Source of the DNA: Bordetella parapertussis
GTDB lineage: Bacteria > Bacteroidota > Bacteroidia > Chitinophagales > Chitinophagaceae
Direction: 5' to 3'
Assembly: GCA_943331005.2 (NCBI GenBank)
Contig: CALQJX020000001.1
Span: forward strand, 62,001 to 126,000
Length of the DNA stretch: 64,000 nt
Positions 50,078-59,215 of this stretch are shown here, in pieces (within the stretch, counting starts at the first letter, position 1; each line of letters begins with the position of its first letter). The notes beneath the pieces are model-generated. The model saw only the letters and a program-made list of their open reading frames with translations, had not been told where the DNA came from and did no database searches. A program made the translations under genes and the position numbers.

Positions 50078-50965
50078 ATGTTAACCAGAAATTTCAAGGT
50101 TCATTCCATACTTGGCGTAGCAGCTCTTTTGCTGCTTTCCTGTGGTGGCACCAAACATGGCAGGTCTGTAACTGTTATGCCGGGTACCTGGCAGGCTACA
50201 CCCATAGAAATAAACGGAGATTGCACCGACTGGCCCTCGCCATACCCCAACTACGATGCAAAATCTATGGTAGCATACGCCACTTCCAATGATGGTGAAA
50301 ATCTGTATATCACTATGCAAACCGGCGATCCGCTCACGCAGATCAAGATTCTGAAGCAGGGAATGACAGTTTCTGTAGATACCGGCGGCAAAAAAGAAAC
50401 GCCTTTCAACATCAATTACCCCCTGCAAAACCAGGACGATCTTTCTGAGCTCTTTTCTCAGGGCGATGACCGTACCAACAAAGACGGCTCCAGGCAGCTG
50501 AGCCGCCAGTTCGAGCAGAAAATGAGGAAAAGTACCGAAAGCTGCAACCAGTTCTCTGTAGATGGGTTTGGCAAATGCAGTGGCGTTTATATGATATCGC
50601 AGACCATTTCCTGTGGAATCAGGGTCCATATCAGCATAGACGAATATAAACAATTGGTATGGGAAGCAGTCATTCCGTTCAAGGCACTCTATGGCCGCGA
50701 CCAGATAAGTGCCTCTTTTTCTGGCAAACCCATTAGTGTTTGTTATGCTGTGAAGGGTTTTAAGAGCCCCACTGCCAAGGGCAATGCAGGCACTTCGCCT
50801 ATGAGCAGCCCGGGTATGGGCTCTGGTGGGATGGGCTCCGGTGGCCGTATGAACAGTACGCCCATGGGCCCCGCAACTTCGGCTCCGGGTAACACCAACC
50901 CCATGCAGCGCCTGTATGAAAGCACTAAAACATGGAAACATTTTGGTATAGCAGTGAAGCCGTAA
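50078..50965 (+). CDS. Lipoprotein with DOMON/CBM9-like domain and Met-Gly-Ser tail
   Basis: A 295-residue lipoprotein (lipobox LLLLSC, C22). IEINGDCTDWPSPYPNYDAKSMVAYATSNDGENLYITMQT matches the start of CBM9/DOMON-like ligand-binding folds ('small inorganic or sugar-binding' in other proteins). The end is a low-complexity tail of Gly, Ser, Met and Pro (about residues 235-280; GMGSGGMGSGGRMNSTPMGP). TACTTTG, one base short of the -7 consensus, lies 5 nt before the ATG. It precedes the nuo operon by 119 bp; a link is not implied. Confidence 0.75.
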   Translation: MLTRNFKVHSILGVAALLLLSCGGTKHGRSVTVMPGTWQATPIEINGDCTDWPSPYPNYDAKSMVAYATSNDGENLYITMQTGDPLTQIKILKQGMTVSVDTGGKKETPFNINYPLQNQDDLSELFSQGDDRTNKDGSRQLSRQFEQKMRKSTESCNQFSVDGFGKCSGVYMISQTISCGIRVHISIDEYKQLVWEAVIPFKALYGRDQISASFSGKPISVCYAVKGFKSPTAKGNAGTSPMSSPGMGSGGMGSGGRMNSTPMGPATSAPGNTNPMQRLYESTKTWKHFGIAVKP

Positions 50966-51007
50966 AAGCACTCAAAAAAGGATCACTCCCCTATTGTTAG
51001 CATGCGC

Positions 51008-51037
51008 TTGCAATTTCGCTGCATAACTGTAACTTTG
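51008..51037 (+). promoter_or_regulatory. -33/-7 promoter of the nuo operon
   Basis: TTG (51008-51010), a 19-nt spacer and TAACTTTG (51030-51037) fit the Bacteroidota promoter. It lies 47 nt ahead of the nuoA ATG, giving a leader of about 40 nt, and is the only good promoter found before the operon. Confidence 0.65.
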
Positions 51038-51084
51038 TTGGTTCTATATTATATACACTCAATAAGCAGTAGGGACATTCCGGT

Positions 51085-51471
51085 ATGAATTTATTATTGC
51101 AGGCGACCAATACGCCATTCAACTATTTCCCCATAGCGCTACAGGTTATCATAGCTGTAGGGTTTGTAATTGTAATGATGGGTGCCACCCATCTGCTGGG
51201 GCCCAAAAGGAGGACAAAGGATAAGCTTATCAACTTCGAGAGCGGTATCCCCTCTGTAGGCAATGCCCGCCAGCCAATGGGTATCAAATACTTCCTAGTA
51301 GCTATCCTGTTCGTTCTTTTCGATGTGGAGGTGATCTTCTTCTATCCTTATGCGGTCAATTTCCGTTATCTGGGCAAAGAGGGTTTCATGGAAGTAGTAC
51401 TTTTTGTTGCGTTCTTCCTTTGCGGCTTCCTCTATATTGTTAAGAAAGGTGCATTGGACTGGGAAGATTAA
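51085..51471 (+). CDS. nuoA: NADH-quinone oxidoreductase subunit A
   Basis: A 128-residue membrane subunit with three hydrophobic segments. GPKRRTKDKLINFESGIPSVGNARQPMGIKYFLVAILFVLFDVEVIFFYPYA is the conserved loop and second helix of NuoA/ND3. It is the first gene of the complex I operon. Confidence 0.95.
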   Translation: MNLLLQATNTPFNYFPIALQVIIAVGFVIVMMGATHLLGPKRRTKDKLINFESGIPSVGNARQPMGIKYFLVAILFVLFDVEVIFFYPYAVNFRYLGKEGFMEVVLFVAFFLCGFLYIVKKGALDWED

Positions 51472-51558
51472 TAGCAGTTATAATAAAAATAGAGTTCTGT
51501 AAGTCAGTGAAAGAGAATTGATTTTTTGTTTTTACTTTAATCATCTAGTTTTTATAAC

Positions 51559-52122
51559 ATGGCAAGGCCTGTACAATACAATACAAACATTAAGATGGTG
51601 GAGATACCTGAAGGGTACTCCGGAGAAGGCTTTCACGCCACCTCATTCGATAAAGTAGTGGGCCTAGCCCGCGCCAACTCTCTTTGGCCATTGCCATTCG
51701 CTACCTCTTGCTGTGGTATCGAGTTCATGGCTACCATGGGTGCCAACTACGATCTTTCCCGCTTCGGGTCAGAGCGTATGGGCTTCACCCCACGCCAGTG
51801 CGATATGCTGCTCGTAGCAGGTACCATTTCCAAAAAAATGGCACCTATCCTGCGTCAGGTATACCTGCAGATGGCAGAACCACGCTGGGTTATCGCCATT
51901 GGCGCATGTGCCAGCAGTGGCGGTATATTCGACTCTTACTCTGTGCTGCAGGGCATAGATCAGGTAATACCGGTTGACGTTTATGTACCGGGGTGTCCGC
52001 CAAGGCCGGAAGGCATTATAGACGGCATCCTGAAGCTGCAGGATCTTGTGCACAACGAGAGCCTCAGGCGCAGGACCAGCCCTGTATATCAGGAATTGAT
52101 GACCAGCTACGGTATACAATAA
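51559..52122 (+). CDS. nuoB: NADH-quinone oxidoreductase subunit B
   Basis: A 187-residue subunit holding the N2 cluster, the last Fe-S centre before quinone. The ligands are visible: the tandem cysteines in ATSCCGIEFMA, the cysteine of GACASSGG, and that of YVPGCPPRPE. It lies in the peripheral arm at the quinone cavity. The 87-bp gap to nuoA holds no gene. Confidence 0.95.
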   Translation: MARPVQYNTNIKMVEIPEGYSGEGFHATSFDKVVGLARANSLWPLPFATSCCGIEFMATMGANYDLSRFGSERMGFTPRQCDMLLVAGTISKKMAPILRQVYLQMAEPRWVIAIGACASSGGIFDSYSVLQGIDQVIPVDVYVPGCPPRPEGIIDGILKLQDLVHNESLRRRTSPVYQELMTSYGIQ

Positions 52123-52223
52123 GCAAAGCAATACGGCATTGCCGGCAGATACAGATCATATTACATTGTCGCAGAGCGCACCGCTGTTTTTCAGCAACTC
52201 TCTGCAAACCATTGATAAGAACA

Positions 52224-52718
52224 ATGACAAACGAAATACTGAAACAAAAACTCACAGATAAATTCGGCGAACAGCTTACCGATTGGGAAGAACAGTTCGG
52301 CATGCTCACCTTCAGAACGCCTGCCGAAATGAACCTGAAAGTGATGCAGTTCCTGTATGACGAGCTGGCCTTCAGATTCCTCACAGACCTTACCGGTGTG
52401 CATTACCCCGACAGGAAAGACGAGGAACTGTGCGTGGTATACCACCTCCACAGCCTCACTGCCAATGTAAGGCTGAGGTTCAAGGTGTATGTACCTGTAG
52501 CCAAACCGGACGTGTACACAGCTACCCGCCTTTTCTCTGCAGCAAACTGGATGGAACGTGAGACGTATGACTTCTTTGGTGTGAACTTCGTTGGGCACCC
52601 AAACCTCATCCGCATCCTGAACGTAGACGAAATGGACTACTTCCCTATGCGCAAGGAGTACAAAATGGAAGACCCTACCCGCAGAGACAAGGACGACGAG
52701 ATGTTTGGCAGGGGATAG
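52224..52718 (+). CDS. nuoC: NADH-quinone oxidoreductase subunit C
   Basis: A 164-residue (30-kDa type) subunit; start ATG 52224 is chosen because the upstream frame overlaps nuoB. ERETYDFFGVNFVGHPNLIRILNVDEMDYFPMRKEY is the family signature. It is separate from nuoD here, unlike the fused NuoCD of enterobacteria. Confidence 0.93.
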   Translation: MTNEILKQKLTDKFGEQLTDWEEQFGMLTFRTPAEMNLKVMQFLYDELAFRFLTDLTGVHYPDRKDEELCVVYHLHSLTANVRLRFKVYVPVAKPDVYTATRLFSAANWMERETYDFFGVNFVGHPNLIRILNVDEMDYFPMRKEYKMEDPTRRDKDDEMFGRG

Positions 52719-52785
52719 GACACAACAATTTGACAACAGAATATTATTAATAAATCTGGGTTAGTCCCAAAAGGGATTTCGGTTT

Positions 52786-54036
52786 ATGGAAATACAACCA
52801 CATCAGCAACATCATATAAAGCTCTCTGAAGAATCACTTCAGAAGCAGACCACGACCCTCAATCTGGGCCCTACGCACCCTGCCACGCATGGTGTGTTCC
52901 AGAATATCATGGAGATAGACGGCGAACGTGTTCTGGAAACCGTACCAACCATCGGCTACATTCACCGTGCCTTCGAAAAGATCGCTGAACGCAGGCCTTT
53001 TTACCAGATCACTACACTCACAGACCGCCTCAACTATTGCTCTGCCCCTATCAACAATATGGGCTGGCACATGACCATAGAAAAACTGCTGAAGCTGAAA
53101 CTGCCCAAGCGTGTAGAGTATATGCGTGTCATGATCATGGAGCTGTCGCGTATTGCAGATCACCTGGTGTGCAACTCTATTATTGCGGTAGATACCGGCG
53201 CCCTTACGCCTTTTACGTACGTGTTCCAGTGGAGGGAAAAGATCTATGAACTGTTCGAGGAAGTGTGTGGCTCACGCCTCACTACCAACATAGGCAGGGT
53301 AGGTGGTTTCGAGCGCAATTTCACTCCGGCATTCTATAGTAAACTGAAGGATTTCATGGCTGAATTCCCGAAAGTGATGAAGGAATTCGAAACGCTGCTG
53401 AACCGTAACCGCATATTCATGGACCGTTGCATAGGCGCGGGCCCTATAAGTGCAGAACGTGCGCTCAACTATAGCTTCACCGGCCCCAACCTCAGGGCTG
53501 CAGGTGTAGACTACGATGTGCGCGTGGCTCAGCCTTATTCTTCCTACGAAGATTTCGATTTCAAGATACCTGTAGGCACCACCGGCGACGTTTACGACCG
53601 CTTCATGGTGCGCAATGGAGAGATCTGGGAAAGCATGAGCATCATAACTCAGGCCATAGAAAAAATAGAGAAAATAGAGAAAGAAGATCCTTCTCAGAAA
53701 GATATATACTACGCCAAAGAAGCCGACAGGTATCACGTTCCTGCCAAACAGGATGTTTATACCAAAATGGAGGCACTCATCTGGCATTTCAAAATGATAA
53801 TGGGCGAAATTGATGCTCCTGCCGGAGAAGTTTATCACTCGGTAGAAGGTGGCAATGGCGAAGTAGGCTACTACCTCATCAGCGATGGTGGTCGCACTCC
53901 TTACCGTCTGCACTTCCGCAGGCCTTGCTTCATCTACTACCAGGCATACCCCGAAATTGTGGAGAATGGCCTGCTGAGCGATGCCGTGGTAACACTGAGC
54001 AGCCTTAATGTGATAGCAGGAGAACTGGACGCCTAA
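52786..54036 (+). CDS. nuoD: NADH-quinone oxidoreductase subunit D
   Basis: A 416-residue (49-kDa type) subunit that forms the quinone site together with NuoB. Seen: LGPTHPATHGVFQ, ETVPTIGYIHRAFEKIAE, and the C-terminal VVTLSSLNVIAGELD. It is related to NiFe hydrogenase large subunits. Full length, with a 67-bp gap behind nuoC. Confidence 0.95.
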   Translation: MEIQPHQQHHIKLSEESLQKQTTTLNLGPTHPATHGVFQNIMEIDGERVLETVPTIGYIHRAFEKIAERRPFYQITTLTDRLNYCSAPINNMGWHMTIEKLLKLKLPKRVEYMRVMIMELSRIADHLVCNSIIAVDTGALTPFTYVFQWREKIYELFEEVCGSRLTTNIGRVGGFERNFTPAFYSKLKDFMAEFPKVMKEFETLLNRNRIFMDRCIGAGPISAERALNYSFTGPNLRAAGVDYDVRVAQPYSSYEDFDFKIPVGTTGDVYDRFMVRNGEIWESMSIITQAIEKIEKIEKEDPSQKDIYYAKEADRYHVPAKQDVYTKMEALIWHFKMIMGEIDAPAGEVYHSVEGGNGEVGYYLISDGGRTPYRLHFRRPCFIYYQAYPEIVENGLLSDAVVTLSSLNVIAGELDA

Positions 54037-54070
54037 CCGAATATTAATTGAAACGAATAAGCGAATAATA

Positions 54071-54568
54071 ATGAGCATACGTTTTTCAGAAGAGAAAATG
54101 AACAAAGTGAGGGAGATCATCGCCCGCTACCCGGAAGGAAAGCAGAAGAGCGCACTGATACCCTTGCTGCACCTGGCACAGGAAGAATTTGGCGGATGGC
54201 TGGATGTGCCTGCCATGGACTATGTGGCAGAGATCCTCTGCATACTTCCTATTGAAGTATATGAGGTGGCTACGTTCTATACCATGTTCAATACAAAACC
54301 TGTAGGCAAATACCTGCTGGAGGTATGCCATACCGGCCCTTGTATGCTCAACGGAAGCGACGATATCATAGATTACATTAAGGAAAAGCTGGGAATAGGC
54401 CCGGGAGAAACTACTCCGGATGGTCTTTTCACACTGAAACCTGCAGAATGCCTGGGCGCATGCGGCTATGCCCCTATGATGCAGCTGGGTAAGCACTACA
54501 GGGAACACCTTACGAAAGAGAAAATAGATCAGTTGATAGCAGAGTGTAAAGGACAAGCCAATAACTAA
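54071..54568 (+). CDS. nuoE: NADH-quinone oxidoreductase subunit E
   Basis: A 165-residue (24-kDa type) thioredoxin-fold [2Fe-2S] subunit (cluster N1a). The ligands are the cysteines of VCHTGPC and ECLGACG. It pairs with NuoF at the NADH-oxidising tip. It is followed after only 3 nt by the SRPBCC gene. Confidence 0.95.
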   Translation: MSIRFSEEKMNKVREIIARYPEGKQKSALIPLLHLAQEEFGGWLDVPAMDYVAEILCILPIEVYEVATFYTMFNTKPVGKYLLEVCHTGPCMLNGSDDIIDYIKEKLGIGPGETTPDGLFTLKPAECLGACGYAPMMQLGKHYREHLTKEKIDQLIAECKGQANN

Positions 54569-54571
54569 GCT

Positions 54572-54970
54572 ATGTCCTACGACCTCACACTCGATTTTCA
54601 GCTGTCTGCAGCTCCACATCGGGTCATGCAATTGCTCACTGACGCGGTGCTCATAAGAAAGTGGAGCGGTGGCGAGGCTATATTGGAAAATAAACCGGGT
54701 GGTGCGTTCTCCATGTTCGATGGATGGGTAACAGGCACAGTGCTGAAGACAGAACCGGAAGAACTGGCCTACACCTGGAAAACAACAGACTGGCCCGAAG
54801 GCACTACACCCTGTGAAGTGCACTACATGCTGAAAAAACTTGATGGTGGAACCAGACTGACCGTAACACAGACCGGCCTGCCAACAGAAGATGAAATGAA
54901 GAGTCACAAATCGGGTTGGACTGATTTTTTCTTCGACCCGATGGAAGACTATATAATGATATTTGAATAG
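54572..54970 (+). CDS. SRPBCC-fold protein (AHSA1-like) inserted in the nuo operon
   Basis: A 132-residue helix-grip protein. Seen: LDFQLSAAPHRVMQLLTDAVLIRKWSGGEA, GGAFSMFDGWVTGTVLKTEPEELAYTWKT and GTRLTVTQTGLP, matching the AHSA1/START-like family that binds hydrophobic ligands or chaperones. It lies 3 nt after nuoE and 5 nt before the next gene, so it is surely co-transcribed. It is not a standard complex I subunit. A link to complex I is only inferred from position. Confidence 0.85.
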   Translation: MSYDLTLDFQLSAAPHRVMQLLTDAVLIRKWSGGEAILENKPGGAFSMFDGWVTGTVLKTEPEELAYTWKTTDWPEGTTPCEVHYMLKKLDGGTRLTVTQTGLPTEDEMKSHKSGWTDFFFDPMEDYIMIFE

Positions 54971-54975
54971 AAGCA

Positions 54976-55410
54976 ATGAGATTATTGATCATCATACTGT
55001 TCCTCTCGTTCTGCAGCCCTGCAATGGCGCAGCAGCCCGACTATGGAAGTCTGAGCCACGCAATTGCCGACTTCGACAAGGCGCTGGAGACCAGAGACAG
55101 TGTGGCCCTGAAATGGCTGCTTAGCGACAAAGTAAGCTACGGCCACTCTAACGGGTGGATCGAGAGCAAAAAAGAACTGATCGAAGATCTTTTCAACGGC
55201 AAGCTTATCTATACTAAAATAAGTGCCACTAAACCCGAGGTAAGATCTACGGGCAATACGGCATCGGCAAGAAGTATAGCAGACATAGATGCGGTAATGG
55301 ATGGCAAGACAATGTCTTTCAAACTGAAGGTGCTGCAGGTATGGCTGTGGGAAAACGAACATTGGGTATTATTTGCACGGCAGAGTGTGCCAGTGCCAAA
55401 AGAAAAATAA
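54976..55410 (+). CDS. Secreted NTF2-like (DUF4440-type) protein in the nuo operon
   Basis: A 144-residue protein with a signal peptide (MRLLIIILFLSFCSPAMAQ) followed by an NTF2-like fold (AIADFDKALETRDSVALKWLLSDKVSYGHSNG). Folds like this bind small molecules or lack activity. It is predicted periplasmic. It lies between the SRPBCC gene and nuoF and must be transcribed with the nuo genes. It is not part of canonical complex I. Confidence 0.82.
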   Translation: MRLLIIILFLSFCSPAMAQQPDYGSLSHAIADFDKALETRDSVALKWLLSDKVSYGHSNGWIESKKELIEDLFNGKLIYTKISATKPEVRSTGNTASARSIADIDAVMDGKTMSFKLKVLQVWLWENEHWVLFARQSVPVPKEK

Positions 55411-55476
55411 TTATCAACTCAGCATCAGCCGGCAGCACAGTTGCCGTTACTGACCACTGATCATTGAATTTGAAAA

Positions 55477-56832
55477 ATGGCGATAAAACTTTTATTAGAA
55501 AACGACCACATAGAAGGTATCAGGTACTATGATACTTATCGTAAACACGGTGGGTACCGTGCTGCAGAAAAGGCGCTGAAAATGGCGCCTGCCGATATAG
55601 TGGAAGAGGTGAAGAAAAGCGGTCTCCGTGGCCGTGGTGGCGCAGGCTTCCCTACCGGTATGAAGTGGAGCTTCCTGGCCAAGCCCGAAGGTGTGCCACG
55701 CCATCTGGTGTGCAATGCCGACGAGTCTGAACCGGGTACGTTCAAAGACCGCTACCTGATGGAGTTTCACCCGCACCTGTTCATAGAGGGGCTGCTCATC
55801 AGCAGCTTCGCACTGGGCAGCAACGCTACTTATATATACATACGTGGCGAATATGCGTGGATTCCAGATATTCTGGAGCAGGCTATTGCCGAGGCCAAGA
55901 ACAATGGCTGGCTGGGTAAAAACATTAAAGGAACCGGCTTCGACTGCGAAATATATGTGCAGCGCGGAGGTGGTGCTTACATATGCGGCGAAGAAACCGC
56001 ACTCATAGAATCGCTGGAAGGCAAGCGTGGCAACCCGCGCATGAAGCCCCCGTTCCCTGCCATACAGGGTTTGTGGATGCGCCCTACAGTGGTGAACAAC
56101 GTAGAAACTCTGGCGGCAGTAGTACCTATCATCAACATAGGTGGCGATGAGTATGCCAAAATAGGCGCCGGCAAATCTACCGGTACCAAGCTACTATCTG
56201 TTTGCGGCAACGTGAACAAGCCCGGTGTATATGAGATAGACATGACCTGTTCTGTAGAAGAATTCATCTATAGCGACGAATATTGCGGTGGTATACCAAA
56301 GGGTCGCCAGCTGAAGGCTTGTATACCCGGCGGTTCGTCAGTACCTATTGTACCGGCCAACCTGCTGCTGAAAACAGCCAAGGGAGAGACCCGCTACATG
56401 AACTACGAAAGCCTTTCTGACGGTGGTTTTGCTACCGGTACCATGATGGGTTCGGGTGGTTTCATAGTGCTCGACGACAGTCAGTGTATCGTTCGCCATA
56501 CCATGACCCTGGCACGCTTCTACGCACACGAAAGCTGCGGACAGTGCAGCCCATGCCGAGAAGGTACCGGCTGGATGTACAAGATACTGAAGAACATAGA
56601 GTACGGAAAAGGCAAGATGAGCGACATAGATCTGCTTTGGGACATACAGCGCAAAATAGAGGGCAATACCATATGCCCGCTCGGCGACGCTGCTGCATGG
56701 CCTGTAGCCGCTGCTATCCGCCACTTCCGCGACGAGTTCGAATGGCATGTGAAAAATCCTGAAGAATCGCAGACACGCAACTATGGCCTGGCGCATTATG
56801 CCGACCCTATTCACGTACCTGCAAGCGCTTAA
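55477..56832 (+). CDS. nuoF: NADH-quinone oxidoreductase subunit F
   Basis: A 451-residue (51-kDa type) subunit that oxidises NADH through FMN. Seen: GRGGAGFPTGMKWSF (NADH/FMN site), GAGAYICGEETALIESLEG-like segment (YICGEETALIESLEGKRG), and the N3 [4Fe-4S] ligands ESCGQCSPCREGTGW and ICPLGDAAAWP. Confidence 0.95.
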   Translation: MAIKLLLENDHIEGIRYYDTYRKHGGYRAAEKALKMAPADIVEEVKKSGLRGRGGAGFPTGMKWSFLAKPEGVPRHLVCNADESEPGTFKDRYLMEFHPHLFIEGLLISSFALGSNATYIYIRGEYAWIPDILEQAIAEAKNNGWLGKNIKGTGFDCEIYVQRGGGAYICGEETALIESLEGKRGNPRMKPPFPAIQGLWMRPTVVNNVETLAAVVPIINIGGDEYAKIGAGKSTGTKLLSVCGNVNKPGVYEIDMTCSVEEFIYSDEYCGGIPKGRQLKACIPGGSSVPIVPANLLLKTAKGETRYMNYESLSDGGFATGTMMGSGGFIVLDDSQCIVRHTMTLARFYAHESCGQCSPCREGTGWMYKILKNIEYGKGKMSDIDLLWDIQRKIEGNTICPLGDAAAWPVAAAIRHFRDEFEWHVKNPEESQTRNYGLAHYADPIHVPASA

Positions 56833-56914
56833 CGGAGCAAGACGAAAGAAGAACAAATAATATTAAACAACAGGAACAGACCCCGGGTCTATACCTTTTT
56901 AATTTTTGACTTAT

Positions 56915-58009
56915 ATGTCAGAACAGACACCAAACTTTAAAGTAACCATTGACAATATCAGCATAGAGGTGCCAGCAGGTACCACCATACTGAATGCGGC
57001 GCGTATGATAGGTGGAGACGTAACCCCGCCCGCTATGTGTTACTACAGCAAGCTGAAGAACAGCGGTGGTAAATGCCGCACCTGCCTGGTAGAGGTAAGT
57101 AAGGGCTCTGAAAAAGACCCGCGCCCCATGCCAAAGCTGGTTGCCAGCTGCCGTACTACCGTTATGGATGGTATGGAAGTGAAGAACATCACCTCTGAGA
57201 AAGTGGTTGATGCCCGCAAAGGCGTTGTGGAGTTCCTCCTGCTCAATCATCCGCTCGACTGCCCTGTTTGCGACCAGGCCGGCGAATGTGATCTGCAGAA
57301 CCTCAGCTACGAGCATGGTTCTGAGGCAACCCGCTACGAGTTCAAACGCCGTACGTTCGAGAAAGAAGACATTGGTCCGTTCATTTCGCTGCACATGAAC
57401 CGTTGTATCATGTGTTTCCGTTGTGTATTTACAGCCGAACAGCTCACCGAAAAGAGGGAACATGGCATTCTGGATCGTGGCGACCACGCCCAGATCAGCA
57501 CTTTGCTGGGCAAGGCACTCGATAACGAATTCATTGGCAACGTTATAGACGTTTGTCCGGTTGGTGCCCTCACCGACAAGACCTTCCGCTTCAAGAACCG
57601 CGTATGGTTCACCAAGCCGGTAGATGCCCATTGCAGCTGCACCAAGTGTAGTGGCAAGGTGCGCCTCTGGATGCGTGGCGAAGAAGTGTTCAGGGTAACT
57701 GCACGTAAAGACAAATGGGGAGAAGTAGAAGAATTTATCTGTAATGACTGTCGCTTCCACAAAAAATCGGCCAGCGACTGGGTTATAGAAGGTCCTTCTA
57801 TGATTCCAAGCAGCAGTGTTATCTCTCAGGGTCACTATGCAGGCAACATAGGCACTACGGCAACTCCGATACTTATAGACAAAGTGATAGGCAAACAGCC
57901 TAAATTCACACTGGATATACATAATATCAGCGATGTAAACAGGCCGGAAATAGAATTGTCGAAGATTGAAGGCCCTGCCCACTCTGACGATTTCAAGGAG
58001 AATAAATAG
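56915..58009 (+). CDS. nuoG: NADH-quinone oxidoreductase subunit G, short form
   Basis: A 364-residue protein; ATG 56915 is used because the frame from 56906 begins with TTG. Visible are N1b cysteines (CYYSKLKNSGGKCRTC and ASCRT), the His/Cys N5 motif (HPLDCPVCDQAGECDLQ), the N4 motif (CIMCFRC...CPVGALTD), and a fourth Cys-rich group (CSCTKC...CNDC). The chain then ends without the ~500-residue molybdopterin-like domain of enterobacterial NuoG. Short NuoG is normal in Bacteroidota. Confidence 0.93.
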   Translation: MSEQTPNFKVTIDNISIEVPAGTTILNAARMIGGDVTPPAMCYYSKLKNSGGKCRTCLVEVSKGSEKDPRPMPKLVASCRTTVMDGMEVKNITSEKVVDARKGVVEFLLLNHPLDCPVCDQAGECDLQNLSYEHGSEATRYEFKRRTFEKEDIGPFISLHMNRCIMCFRCVFTAEQLTEKREHGILDRGDHAQISTLLGKALDNEFIGNVIDVCPVGALTDKTFRFKNRVWFTKPVDAHCSCTKCSGKVRLWMRGEEVFRVTARKDKWGEVEEFICNDCRFHKKSASDWVIEGPSMIPSSSVISQGHYAGNIGTTATPILIDKVIGKQPKFTLDIHNISDVNRPEIELSKIEGPAHSDDFKENK

Positions 58010-58081
58010 CATTAATGAAATAGTTATGCTTCAATACCCGAAAGGGACAGAAGTTTACTACAATTTTTAACCAACTAAAAT

Positions 58082-58089
58082 TACTTTTG
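58082..58089 (+). promoter_or_regulatory. -7 element (TACTTTTG) 7 nt before nuoH
   Basis: An exact TAnnTTTG match, separated from ATG 58097 by CGCCACT. It could drive a near-leaderless internal transcript of nuoH onward. No clear -33 box. Confidence 0.4.
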
Positions 58090-58096
58090 CGCCACT

Positions 58097-59173
58097 ATGC
58101 TGTTATTACAGATCGACACAGCGATGATACTCGAAAAGGTGATACTCATTTCAGTGATACTGATGGGGTCATTGGGCATCGCCATGTATGCTACCTGGGG
58201 CGAACGCAAGGTAGCCGCTATCATGCAGGACCGTATAGGTCCTAACCGCGCAGGCCCTATGGGGCTTTTGCAGCCTCTTGCCGACGGACTGAAGCTCTTC
58301 TTCAAAGAAGAGATCATTCCCGATTCGTCTACCAGGTTCATTTTCATATTGGGTCCCTGCCTGGCCATGCTCACAGCCCTTGTTACAAGCGCTGTAGTAC
58401 CCTGGGGACCGGATGTGGTTACCGAAAGTGGCCGCACTATCTCTTTTCAGGTAGCAGATATCAATATCGGTATCCTCTTCGTGTTTGCAGCTGTGAGCCT
58501 TGGTGTTTACGGCATTATGCTGGGTGGCTGGGCTTCCAACAACAAATTTTCGCTGCTTAGTAGCATCCGTGCGGCTTCTCAGGCTATCTCTTACGAGCTG
58601 GCTATGGGGCTCAGCCTTATTGCGCTTCTTATGATGACCGGCTCTCTGAGCCTGCGCGACATAGTGCAACAGCAGCATGGCTTCTGGAACGATGGGTATT
58701 TTACCTGGAACTTCTTCAAGCAGCCGCTTGGTTTCATCATTTATCTTACCTGCACCTTTGCAGAGCTCAACCGTGCTCCGTTCGACCTTCCTGAGTGTGA
58801 AAGCGAACTGAACATGGGTTACCATCAGGAATATTCTTCTATGAAGCTCGGTTTCTACCTCTTCGCAGAATATATCAACCTGTTCATCAGCTCTGCTATC
58901 ATGATCACCCTGTTCTTTGGCGGTTACAACTTCCCGTTCATGGATCAGGTGGCAGCTGCGGTAAACCCTCTTTTATTCAGCATCATATGCATACTGGTAT
59001 TGGTTTCCAAGGCAGTAGCAATGGTATTGTTCTTTATGTTCGTTCGCTGGACCCTGCCTCGTTTCAGGTATGACCAGCTGATGAAACTGGGCTGGAAAAC
59101 GCTTATACCACTGGCACTGGTAAACCTGCTTGCCACCGGTGTAGCTATTTTGTGGATCTTCAAAAGCCACTAA
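58097..59173 (+). CDS. nuoH: NADH-quinone oxidoreductase subunit H
   Basis: A 358-residue membrane subunit that forms the quinone entry channel. Seen: ERKVAAIMQDRIGPNRAGPMGLLQPLADGLKLFFKE, ELNRAPFDLPECESELN and FRYDQLMKLGWKTLIPLAL, all highly conserved in ND1/NuoH. It has about eight hydrophobic segments. Confidence 0.96.
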   Translation: MLLLQIDTAMILEKVILISVILMGSLGIAMYATWGERKVAAIMQDRIGPNRAGPMGLLQPLADGLKLFFKEEIIPDSSTRFIFILGPCLAMLTALVTSAVVPWGPDVVTESGRTISFQVADINIGILFVFAAVSLGVYGIMLGGWASNNKFSLLSSIRAASQAISYELAMGLSLIALLMMTGSLSLRDIVQQQHGFWNDGYFTWNFFKQPLGFIIYLTCTFAELNRAPFDLPECESELNMGYHQEYSSMKLGFYLFAEYINLFISSAIMITLFFGGYNFPFMDQVAAAVNPLLFSIICILVLVSKAVAMVLFFMFVRWTLPRFRYDQLMKLGWKTLIPLALVNLLATGVAILWIFKSH

Positions 59174-59215
59174 AGACCGGTTATATTATTAGTGAAATTC
59201 TTGAAAAAGAAAACA

